A model generated the notes under the pieces. That model did no database searches. It was given only the letters and a program-made list of their open reading frames with translations, and was not told the origin of the DNA. A stretch of DNA of 24,599 bases from Mastigamoeba balamuthi (lineage: Eukaryota; Evosea; Mastigamoebida; Mastigamoebidae), in assembly GCA_902651635.1 (NCBI GenBank), contig CACRSC010000093.1, positions 89,366 to 113,964 of the forward strand, in the 5' to 3' direction. Shown in pieces: positions 1-8,857 of the stretch. The stretch's first letter is position 1. Each line of letters begins with the position of its first letter. The translations under genes were made by a program, and so were the position numbers.

Positions 1-9
1 GTCTGCCCA

Positions 10-824
10 TCACTCCTCAAGTTCCAGAAGACCTTTCTCAATGGAGCCAGTACCACATAGTGATAGATCAAAGTCCCACACTTCTTGGCACTGCTTTATA
101 CTCGAGTGCCAGTGCAACCTGTACTCAAGCACTTCCAGTAAACGCGGGTTCTTGTCCAGGCAGCCAGTAGGATACATGAACGGCTTCAACATCCTGGCTA
201 AGACTCGTCCGAGAGGCGATTGTGGGTCCTTTAACAGATGGTGAGAAAGAGGTGAGATAACAGATTGCACAGTGTCTGAAAGAAGCATGTCAGAGGCAGG
301 TTGTACACTAACAGGGTCCAGAGGGACCTCAGTGTCCACAGGCCTGACCATGGCTGAATCATTGCCGATGACTTCTTGCACCTGGGGCTGCTCCAATGAA
401 TCATGGGGGGCCGATTGCTCTACCTCCATGTCAGTCATTTCCTGTGGACCACTGAGGAGAGAGAGGGTCAACAAACGACATCTAATAACACGAACCAAGA
501 TGTGACTGCCTCGGCAGCAGCTAGCTTGTGTTCACGTTCTTTCTGTTCCGCCAGTGCAATCTTGAGGGCGGGCGTCTCACGAAACGTTGTGTACATGCCG
601 TCAACCTCCATGTACACAGGCTCACACCCTCGTGAGTTCCGGACGTGCTTAAGAAGGCCCCACAATTCCTTAAAGCCCTCGAGGTGCTTGAGGCAGCGCC
701 ATGGCACCGCACGACAAAGAGGTCCACCAGCACGTGGGCGTGGCACGTGATTCATGATGAAGCAGCCTGTTTGGGTACAACAACCGGCTTGTTGTATCAC
801 CACGATTTTTTCTGCCTCGAACAT
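10..824 (-). CDS. Two-exon hypothetical protein, unknown family
   Basis: Exon 1 runs 824-496 and exon 2 runs 451-10, with a TGA stop at 12-10. The intron at 452-495 is 44 bp with GT-AG ends. Splicing joins two frames that are each open on their side, and the spliced length (771 nt) is an exact multiple of three, giving 256 residues. The start ATG at 824 is the first Met before the continuous reading frame; it is a best guess because open frame continues upstream. I recognise no domain. Visible features are a Cys-rich N-terminus, a short amphipathic helix rich in Ala/Glu/Lys around residues 90-108 that could form a coiled coil, an acidic Pro/Gln/Ser-rich middle, and a C-terminal part with several Leu and Trp. 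It is divergent from the coiled-coil gene at 889 with only 64 bp between the start codons. The split gene structure is well supported; the function is not. Confidence 0.6.
452..495 (-). other. Intron of the gene at 10-824
   Basis: A 44-bp interval begins with GT and ends with a pyrimidine-rich CTCTCTCCTCAG on the minus strand. The exon before it ends with two bases of a codon and the exon after it supplies the third, so the frame continues without a stop. Unspliced, the upstream frame terminates just inside the interval. This is a typical short intron for this window. Confidence 0.65.
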
Positions 825-888
825 TTTGACGTGAATTAACCACAAAAGCCAGATTCGGTGGCAAAAGAAAACCCACACTCTCGAGTGA
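825..888. promoter_or_regulatory. Short divergent intergenic region, presumed shared promoter
   Basis: Only 64 bp separate the presumed ATG codons of the divergent genes at 824 (minus) and 889 (plus). Both promoters and 5' leaders must lie here or overlap the neighbouring gene. I see no TATA box; the tract is moderately A-rich. The call rests on gene arrangement alone and depends on both start choices being right. Confidence 0.3.
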
Positions 889-1983
889 ATGGCTAAGGAC
901 CGTGTAGTAGAGCTGGAAGACCTGGACGAGGAGCAGCTTCGTGTAGCTGTTCGTGAGAGGGACAAGTTGCTCCACCAACTCTGTGAAAGGATGGCCAAGG
1001 ACACGAGTGTCGTCGATTCTGCCCTCGAAATGTGGGAGTAACAGAAGGTGCTGATCAGACTCATCGGAGAGGAGGTGGAGAACAACAGGAGGCCTCTATT
1101 GACGCCAATGGAGCTCGTACTCGCTGGTCGCTATGGTATGCCACGACAAAAACCTTCCGCCTTATATAATTTTCTTCGACTCTCGTTTCCGTTTCAACCT
1201 AATCGTTCTTTGAGAAGAGTGGCCACATGAGGAGAGAAGGAAGGCATGCATGCTGCGACAGGCGCTCTTGGAGATAACGGCCTCACGGAAGGGATTCGCC
1301 AACATCATCGCAAAGCACTACCCAGACGCCGAGTTGCTGGCAAAGCAGGAAAAGTAAGGGGCCTTTCTCCAGTTGCTGCCTACGAACCTTATCTCGTTGC
1401 TACAGGACGCTGAGCACGGACTCCCGTTCAGAGCTCGAGCGGAAGTTCTTCACTGCCGCCGAGCTCGACTTCATCGCCAGTTCCGCGGAACTTGGTGCGG
1501 GCTTCACATTCCACTCGCTTTCTGTACTCTAACCTGGGTGAGCGCAACGGTGCAGAGGGAAACATACACAGGTTGGTGGCCGACAAGTGGCGGAACGCTG
1601 TCACGGGCGCGATAAGGTCTGTCAAGGCAGCGCGCGAGGGGAAGAAGAAGAAGACGGGAGAGAAGTCAGCAGAGGCAGAGGCAGAGGCAGAGGCGGAGGT
1701 GGAGGCGGCCTTGGTGGAGGAACCGGAGCCCGAGGAGGAGGAGCACACCAGCAAGCCAGCGGGGCCGATCCGGCGCGACTCGCTGAAAAAGGCGGCAGTC
1801 GTGCCACAGGCGCTGCCGAGTCCGAAGAACGTGAGTGCGGACAAGCGCCGTGCGCAGCTGCCATCACGTGTCTCGGGGAAAAGGGTGGCGGCTGAGTCTC
1901 CAGCACTGCCGAGCCCGAAGCCGGTCGCAGCAGCAGCTGCAGCGGCCCAAAGCCCAGCAAAGAGGAAGAAGGCGAACGACTGA
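889..1983 (+). CDS. Five-exon coiled-coil protein with acidic repeat and basic tail
   Basis: Proposed exons are 889-1008, 1045-1135, 1215-1353, 1406-1494 and 1556-1983 (TGA at 1981), giving 867 nt and 288 residues with all phases compatible. Introns 2-4 have good signals: donors GTATGC, GTAAGG and GTGCGG, acceptors TTGAG, TACAG and TGCAG, and CTAAC/CTAAT-like branch points. The first intron (36 bp, donor GTCGTC) is the weakest call; it is needed to remove a TAA at 1039-1041. The N-terminal 150 residues are rich in Glu, Arg, Leu and Lys and look helical or coiled coil. Residues from about 165 on are low complexity: a Lys cluster, an alternating Ala-Glu repeat, a Glu/Pro stretch, repeated LPSPK motifs, a poly-Ala tract and a terminal KRKK that could be a nuclear localisation signal. 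I recognise no family. A nuclear or chromatin-related role would be guesswork. Confidence 0.6.
1009..1044 (+). other. Putative 36-bp intron, weak donor
   Basis: The interval starts GTCGTC and ends GTAACAG. It contains the only in-frame stop (TAA, 1039-1041) in this part of the gene, and its removal keeps the frame. The donor is poor, so a nonsense mutation, or a different upstream donor, is a real alternative. Confidence 0.35.
1669..1706 (+). repeat. GCAGAG hexanucleotide microsatellite in coding sequence
   Basis: A run of GCAGAG units that decays into GCGGAGGTGGAG encodes an alternating Ala-Glu tract in the tail of the coiled-coil gene. The unit is six bases, so length changes would keep the frame. 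Confidence 0.75.
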
Positions 1984-2254
1984 GGGGCAACCACACGCCC
2001 GCGCTCTGTGACAAACCAAACACTGTTGGCTTTTTCGGCTTTTCGAAAAGAAATCTGGTTCACGTGGGGCAGCTGAAATTGGATGGAAACCCGCCGATGG
2101 TATATGTAAAACATCACAGGGGTGTCAAAACCCGCCAACATCACTGTGCTGTTACCCCAGCACACGAGCACAAAACTGGGATATCCGCGCAGCTGATATT
2201 TCCCGGTTGTTCCACGGTTATCGGGGTGATGCCCAGTTGCTGTGACGCCCACAG
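1984..2254. other. Spacer before copy A; no coding exon recognised
   Basis: Between the TGA of the coiled-coil gene and the first recognisable codons of family copy A there are about 270 bp of moderate GC. I find no sequence resembling the N-terminal domain or the first half of the caspase-like domain seen in copies B and C. The end, CGCCCACAG at 2246-2254, could serve as a splice acceptor for copy A. Confidence 0.5.
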
Positions 2255-5200
2255 TGGAAGCGGCGGGGGTCCTGACGGCCATCGAGCTCAAGAACCTGTT
2301 CAGGACAGCCATGTTCGGAGGAGTCACCGTGTACGCCATCCTGGACACCTGCTTCACGCCGGCCACGCCAGCGCAGGGCCTCGGCGACAGGTATCTGGCG
2401 TTCTTCGACGAGTGGCATTGGGCGCTGTACAGGGGTCAGGACGAGATCCCGTGGGTCGCTTTCGCCCCGATGGCACAGCTCCTCAACACAGTGGTCCACA
2501 CCTCCCGCGAGATCGGTTCACGCGAGCTAGGACAGTCCCGGAGCATCTGCGTGGGCTCCGTGCTGGACACGCTGCACGTAGGGGCAATTCAGAAGGGTAC
2601 CGGAGCAACGGGGAGCGAGAGGTGGGTGGACATCGCGCGGGGTGCGCAGGCGTTCGGGGTGGGCATCGTGGAGGCTTCCAAGAAGGCGTCGGCCACCCGC
2701 GACATGGCCATCGACAGGGCTGCCCTGCAAGCGCTCGAGGCCATGACACGGGAGCAGTGGGCTGCGGTGGCGCGGCAGGCCATCGAGCTGGAGCCCCGCG
2801 GGATGTGCGACGTGGTGGACAGTGTGGCCGGGGGACTGGACACGAGCCCCGCCAGGAGGCACCTCCTCATGCGCAGCCTCTGCGACACCGCCCTTGTCAA
2901 CGCTCTCCTCGCCACCGAGAGCAATTGGAGAGTGCGAGAGGCAGAGCTGGTGCAGGGAGCAGGGGGCGACACGGCCAGGCTGCGTCAAGCGCTGGAGGCG
3001 CTACCGTATCTGAGGAAGCTGCAGCTGCTGGACGCGACCCGAAGCAGCTCTGATGGCGGGAAGGTACCCGAAGTCGACCTGATAGGAACGGAGTCCTTAT
3101 ACGGGAGTTGGGAGCCATGGGTCGGCGTTCTGTGTAAGATGCTGGAGCAGGCGCCAGAGGTCACGAGGTCTGTGCTCAGCAAAGAGATCGCAGCTCAGAG
3201 GGTTCCCTCCAGCTTCAACAGCGCACTCATACATGAGATCTGCAACTGGAACTCAGTGCGGGTCATTACAATGCTACGAGAGTCCTCGAGCAGAGCGGGT
3301 CTGCCGGTGTCTGCACTTCTGCCCGAGGAGATAAAGGCCATCAAGAGGGCAGGAGAATATACACGGAAGGAGAAAATCGATGACCAGGGAGCCCCTAGCC
3401 AAGCAGATGATGACACGCTGGAGGCGCTGCTCGCACAGACTGTGATTGATGGATCTAAGGTAGTGCCTATCGTCGTTGCGAAGCTCTGTGGAACGGTACA
3501 CAGTCAGAATGCCCCTGAGAGCACTGCGGCTGTTGCAGAAGGCCAGCACTGCGGTATCGGAATTGGGGACCTGCGGGCGATTGTTTCCGGCTGTCTGGAG
3601 GACATCATCGACTGGACAGAAAGTTCAGCACTGGAGTCTCTTCACAACTCTGTTCTCCGAGCCCTCTCGTCCAAGTCGCAGAAATCCCCAACCATGGATC
3701 CCGTGATGCCCCCAGTGCAGTGGACCACCGCTCGTGATATATGCAACGTGGCACTCGCCAATGCCTCGGCCAGGCCTGGGACTGACAATCCGCTCTGGAG
3801 CATCGAGTGTCAGGACGAATTTGCAAAGCTGGCCGAGACGCTCTTTCCGCACAACGATGGCAGTGTGTACATCGCGGAGAACGTGCTGTCGTTGCTTCCC
3901 GACTCCCAGGTGTGCAGTTTGCTCTTCGGGGAAGGGGTGGTGCCGTTCGAGAGGGTCGGGGCTCTGCTAAGGGCGATGCAGTCCTCCTGGCTCCACGTTC
4001 TCGAATGCGCACTTGGAGACAACAGCTCAGCCTCTCAGCTGTTGAGATCGAGGACCATCTCCGTATGGGCTCAGCAGGCATCCTCGACAGAACAGGAAGC
4101 AGAGAAGTACCATCGCCTCATGAACATTGCGACGCAGGGCAGATGGTGCGCCGCCACAGAGGCGATGATGGCGAAGGGGCTGCCGGTGAAGGGAGCACTT
4201 GCCGCTCTCGCCAGCGACAGCCCCATGTTTCGTGTGGACGAGTTCCAAATCAAGGAGAGATCAGCGTCGCTGTCGAACCAGCAGTGGCTGGGTGTACTGC
4301 AACACATTATGCAAAACGATGCCGTAGCCCTGCAGAGTGTCGGGGATGTTCTGGGCCTCACTGTTAGGCGACGCGTGGACACAGAGGAGATCAGCGACAC
4401 ATATGGTGAGGGGCTGGCAGAGCTTGTGCGTGAGGTCAGTGACACGGGTTATTCGAGGGTCATCGTCGAGTTGGCTCAGAGGGCACCATCAGTGACAGCA
4501 GGTGTGCTTGTGCGTGCCATGACCGCGGACTTGGATGGCAGCTCAGCCACTGCGGAGTACGCACGCCGTGGGCTGGATACCGTGGCCAACAACGAAATTC
4601 AGGACCTCGTGTCACTGGGAATCAAGGCGCTGCCCCACGTGATGCTACCATTGATTAGTGGTGCAACGGGAAGAGACATCACAGCTGAGGAAGCACTGTG
4701 CTGGGCAGGTAGAACAGCAACTGGACAGCGTGGAACAGGACAGACAACCGACCTCCATCGAAACAACCAAATGGGGACTCTGTTTCTATTAAAACCAAAG
4801 GAAGGCAGCTGCTACGAAGGAAACGTTGTTGAATTCGACATAAGAAAGGGAAACGAACATCAGGTTAACCACAGTCCAAGCGGTTTGTTCACAGCTGCGC
4901 TATGTACCAGTCTGCGCCTGACAGAAAGAGGTGATTCTATGCACGAGATTCAGGCGTATACAAACGGCTTTATGAGAGAGCTGCTACCCGGAAGAGGATT
5001 AGCTGAGTTTGTGCAAAACGGGCTGCTGTTCCACTCCATCCTGACCTCCGTAACGCCTGATGTGAGGAGAGCAATACCCACGCGTGCGCTCTTCACAAAA
5101 GGCTCGCCTCATGCGAGACAATACAGCGAGCTTGCTCAATGGGATTCCCCTACTTCGTACCGCACAGTACAGCACGACTCAGTGATCGGCGGCCAACTGT

Positions 5201-6963
5201 GCGACCGGCAGATCCAAGTGGTTCCAGGGACTACAGCCAGCTCAGAGGCCAGCACAGCCACGTGGCTGCCCGCCGGTGGCAACCTTGAAGACGTCGACAA
5301 CGTCCACGCCTTCGCCACTGTCCGCTCTGTCGTCGACGCCGTGGAGCGCGTCCTGCGGGGCACAGCGGGCATCGACCAGGAGGAGTGCATGCAGGAGCTC
5401 GAGGCCCTGGACGAGGGGCGGAGCTGGGGAGAGAGGACCAGCAAGGGGCTGCGGTGGCAAGCGGGCCAGAGACTGGTGGTGGACACGCGGGCCACGGGGG
5501 TGACCCAGCCCATGTACAGCCGCCGCGCAGGGGCGCTGCTGTTCCCCCTCCTGCGCTGCTCCGACGGCGGCGCGGCGGGAGCGGTGCCGACGAGCAGGTC
5601 GATGGAGGCGGTGGCGCACACGGCGGGCCACGCGGTGCTGGACGCGGGTGCGGCCCAAGTGGGCCGAGGGCATCGAGGAGAGGCCCGAGGGGGGAGTGCT
5701 GCACGAGGCGTTTGCGGACCTGGTGGGGCTGCTGGTGGGGACGGGGACGGCAGCGGTGAGCGGGGCTGTGGCAGCGCAGACGCGGTGCGACGTGCGGGCA
5801 GCGAGAGTGGCTGGGCGGCAGGCGGCGGGGATGGCGGAGGCGGTGGGGCTGAGCGGGATGCGGAGCGCTCGCAGCACGCTGACCGCGCGGGACGTGTGGT
5901 GGCCCCAGACGGGGCTGCCCCGCCAGCGGGCCGATGGGAGGCGGTGGAGCAGCCGGGAGGTGTCGGCCATGGTCAACAGCGCCGTGTGGGCCGCCGTCGC
6001 CTCGGAGCTGGCCAAGCGCTGCCACAGGAGCAGGGCAGAGGACAAGGAGGGCAAGGAGGCTCGGAGGACAGGGCCTGCAGAGGACGCCGCAGAGGTGCTG
6101 AGCCAGCTGGCCAAGCAGGCCCTGGCCGCCCTGGTCGCCGCGTGCATGCGCCCAGAGTTCAAGGATACAGCGCCGACACTCGTGGACTTCTGCGACGCGC
6201 TTGTGGTTCGTGTTCCATTTTTCCCGAGTATTCCACTGCCTCTCACCGTCGTTTGTTGTCTCCGTTGTCCTAGCAGTGCGAGGGGTCACAGGACGGGTTC
6301 CACGAGGCCCTGCGCTGCGAACTGGAGAAGCGTTTCCTGCTGACGTCGCAGTGGAAGAAGCCTTTCCCGCGTCTGGCGAAGGGCAGCATCGAGCACACGA
6401 GCGCCACAGTCAGTGGCTTCCTGCTCCTCGCCAGCTCCAAGGACGAGCCCACTGCTCAGACGACACAGCCTACGGTCAACCGGAAGCAAACAACCCCGGT
6501 GTACCAGAAGCATAAGCTCATGGGCGTGGCAGCACCACGCAGCAATGCTGCCATCGTCAACGCAGGAACGGGAGGGCCTGCGAGGAGGATGTGCGAATGC
6601 ATCGCGGTTGCCGCAGCACAGGCGGGGAGGACAGTGGAGTGCCCCGTGAGCAGGCAACTGTGGGCGACGCTGCGCACAGGGGCCCAGCAGGCCCTGGACG
6701 ACACCGAGGACGAGGCGGGGGCGTGGGAGGCGCTGGTGGAGACGTGGGGACGAGTGGAGAGGGAGGCAGCGGGGCAGGTTTTTGGGGAGAGGCGGATGTG
6801 GAGTGCCATTGTGGTGGAGGCGGCGGAGGAGCCGACGGCAGAGGGGATCAGGAGCGTGAGGAAGCTGGTGCTGTCGCTCGAGTACGTGATGGGCTGCTGC
6901 AACGAGAGCCCCAGCCTCGCCCTCTGGAGGCGTGTCCTCGCCTCATTCTCCAACACCATCTGA
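2255..6963 (+). pseudogene. Family copy A: 5'-truncated, frameshifted dual pseudoprotease gene
   Basis: The reading frame is open from 2257 to about 5646. One extra G in 5646-5648 (GGG where B and C have GG) shifts it to the frame continuing to 6205. The last exon is 6274-6963 (TGA). With the extra base discounted the product is about 1,545 residues. The N-terminal domain and the first half of the caspase-like domain present in B and C are missing, and there is no ATG at the 5' end. The first recognisable motif is ILDTCFTP (Cys codon 2350-2352), matching the catalytic-Cys strand of caspases. The helical middle region, a gluzincin-like domain with HTAGH (5617-5631) and the conserved C-terminal domain follow. 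It lies upstream of copy B in the same orientation. It could be a decayed copy, a gene with unseen upstream exons, or an intact gene damaged by assembly errors. The long open middle argues for recent or continuing function. Confidence 0.65.
6206..6273 (+). other. Last intron of copy A
   Basis: The donor GTTCGT follows the CTT-GTG codons, the branch-like CTCAC sits at 6242-6246, and the acceptor is TAG followed directly by CAG (6271-6276). Splicing at the second AG would drop one Gln codon only. The intron position is shared with copies B, C and D. Confidence 0.7.
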
Positions 6964-8192
6964 GATGCTTCAGGGTTTTAATTCTCAGATTCTTGCGATT
7001 TCAATCAAAAAAAACTGCTTCGTTATGTTGACGCCCAGCAGGGAATACCTTTCGTGTATCTCTTCATAATAGTGCAGGAAGAGATCCCCCTAAGGGATCG
7101 TATACATTACGCATAGCCATTACCACGTTAGTTCTATGACCTTTTTCTTCTTTGTAATTTCTTTTCCATCGCCAGCAATAAACTCTCAATGAGACTCAAA
7201 ATGAGCCCTTCAGTTCAGTAGGTGAGATCTTCTCATTTTATTATTTAGTTTTTTGATGTTACTTATCTTTTCTTTCTTTCACTAGCAGATATAATTAATT
7301 GCTTTTAGACGCTTCTATATCCTCTGAAAACTCTTCTCTAAATGCTCTACTATACTTTATTGTTCCATGAGAACAGTTAATAAATTTATCATTACTATTT
7401 TAGGACTTGAAATACTTCGCACTACCATGCAATGAATTACTTTTCTATAGAAAAGATATTGTTACATGTTCTGAGCTATTAAAGAAGGTACAGCTTTCCT
7501 CTTTCAATTCTGAGGATAGGCTGCTACCAGATATTTATCTTATTACAGTGTTCAGATAACTAAAAGGAATCATTTTATCCTTTGCATTGTGCTAAGGGTT
7601 GTGTTTATAAATTTAAGTAATCGAAAAATCAGAAATAAACTGCAGAACACAAAGTAGAAGTGAATCATCTGAGATTCTTAACACTATTCTGCTTTCAAAT
7701 TACAAACACTGTTTCACAAAACCTGATTCTTGCCCTAGGAAGTTGTTCACTGTAGCAGTGTATGGAAATAATATCAACAAGTTTCTCATTTCACAGATAT
7801 CTACAAGCAGAGAGTGTATATAATCAGACCTTGTAAAGATTTTGCTTCTCTTTCTTTCAGATAGCATCTGAATAAATAATTGCTTAATTAAAAAAATAGT
7901 GCACTTTTCATTCTGTAAATCTTAATCGCCGGATAATTTATTAAAAAATAAAATCCAATTTTTTGATTTTTATGCCATTTAATTCCTGTGTCTGTTCAAT
8001 TTTTTCTTCAAATTGTTATTTTTAAAAAGATGTCAATTTTTTCTGTTATTCATTTGTCATTATTTTCCCCTTCTTTTTTTCTCTTTTCTTCTTTTTCAGA
8101 TTTTTCTATTTTCAAATTTCTGATAGTTTTTCAAATTCGTTTTAACCTCTGAAGTATGTTTTCAAGCCTCTTCTTCTGGCCGCCACATTTAG
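6964..8192. other. AT-rich spacer between copies A and B
   Basis: About 1.2 kb of strongly AT-rich sequence begins right after the stop of copy A. It contains many A and T runs and a T/C-rich tract around 7980-8160. I see no open frame of note, no terminal inverted repeats, no tRNA-like structure and no transposase remnant. The base composition is unlike the GC-rich genes on both sides. It holds the likely 3' UTR of copy A, and perhaps promoter or intron sequence for whatever lies at 8193-8522. Confidence 0.7.
7177..7182 (+). promoter_or_regulatory. Possible polyadenylation signal AATAAA
   Basis: AATAAA lies about 215 bp after the copy A stop codon. It is the canonical hexamer, but the tract is AT-rich and a chance match is quite possible. 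Confidence 0.25.
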
Positions 8193-8522
8193 GTTGACAT
8201 TCTGGTGACACCAGGCAGTGCACATCCTTCCTCACTGAGATTTAATGCTTCGACATCGCTATCATATCACAATGTAACCATCTTCTCGGTTTTCCCCTAC
8301 AAATTGCATCTTGTAGACCCAACAAAACAGTCAGGAGAGGGGCTGGTTGAGAGACAATGGCAGGCTGTCACGTTTGACATGCTGCCCAGTCTCTGCAAGC
8401 CCCAGAGAGTGCGTTTCTTCAGTCTTGGTTGCTGTGTTAACCCAACAGACCCCACAGAGTGCATGTGGGACCTTGTAGTAACAATCAGGGACAACACATA
8501 CCACATCCCTCACCTTGACTAA
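8193..8522 (+). CDS. Possible orphan exon, unknown protein
   Basis: An open frame of about 109 codons follows an acceptor-like CACATTTAG after a long T/C-rich tract and ends at TAA 8520-8522. There is no ATG at its start, so if real it is an internal or terminal exon. The predicted peptide alternates hydrophobic and polar residues and contains several Cys and Pro, which would fit a beta-rich fold. I recognise no family and see no clear similarity to the family N-terminal domain. GC content rises here relative to the spacer. The ending TTGACTAACG also resembles a branch-point sequence, so the stop may lie within an intron. It may be chance. Confidence 0.25.
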   Translation, partial: VDILVTPGSAHPSSLRFNASTSLSYHNVTIFSVFPYKLHLVDPTKQSGEGLVERQWQAVTFDMLPSLCKPQRVRFFSLGCCVNPTDPTECMWDLVVTIRDNTYHIPHLD

Positions 8523-8857
8523 CGGTCAACATCTCATACCCAAATTCCGATTCCAAAATCCAGCACCACATACCTGCCATATGCACAGCATACAACTTAA
8601 ATCCTGATATCAGACAGATTGTTTTTTGCTGGAGCGGAGTGGTATGAAAAGCCTGGTAGTAGCAGCAGTCTTGGCTCGGTAGTAGTCTACCCCTCATAGG
8701 GGCTACTCTGCCGCTCCCTACCAGCTCCTCGGATACTGTTTGTTGATACATTTTGTTGTTCGCGTCGGTCTGTTGAGTTGAACAATTGTGCATTTCCTTT
8801 CTTGCCTGTTTCTCCCTACAGCACCGCAACCCCACACCAACTCCGCCCCTCCCAGCC
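8523..8857. other. Upstream region of copy B
   Basis: This spacer contains no convincing coding sequence. A polypyrimidine tract followed by CTACAG (8808-8821) shortly before the copy B ATG could be the acceptor of an intron in the 5' leader. No TATA box was recognised. Confidence 0.35.

Noticed and set aside
1158-1172. TATA-like CTTATATAAT
   Set aside because: It lies within a well-supported intron (1136-1214) of the coiled-coil gene, with coding sequence on both sides.
1428-2366. 312-codon minus-strand frame over the coiled-coil gene and copy A start
   Set aside because: Most of it mirrors the low-complexity tail of the plus-strand gene. The part over the spacer is unremarkable and has no recognisable motif.
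8680-8712. Small hairpin (CCCCT-CAT-AGGGG with flanking GTAG/CTAC) upstream of copy B
   Set aside because: The stem is short and interrupted. Such structures are common by chance and nothing links it to a function.
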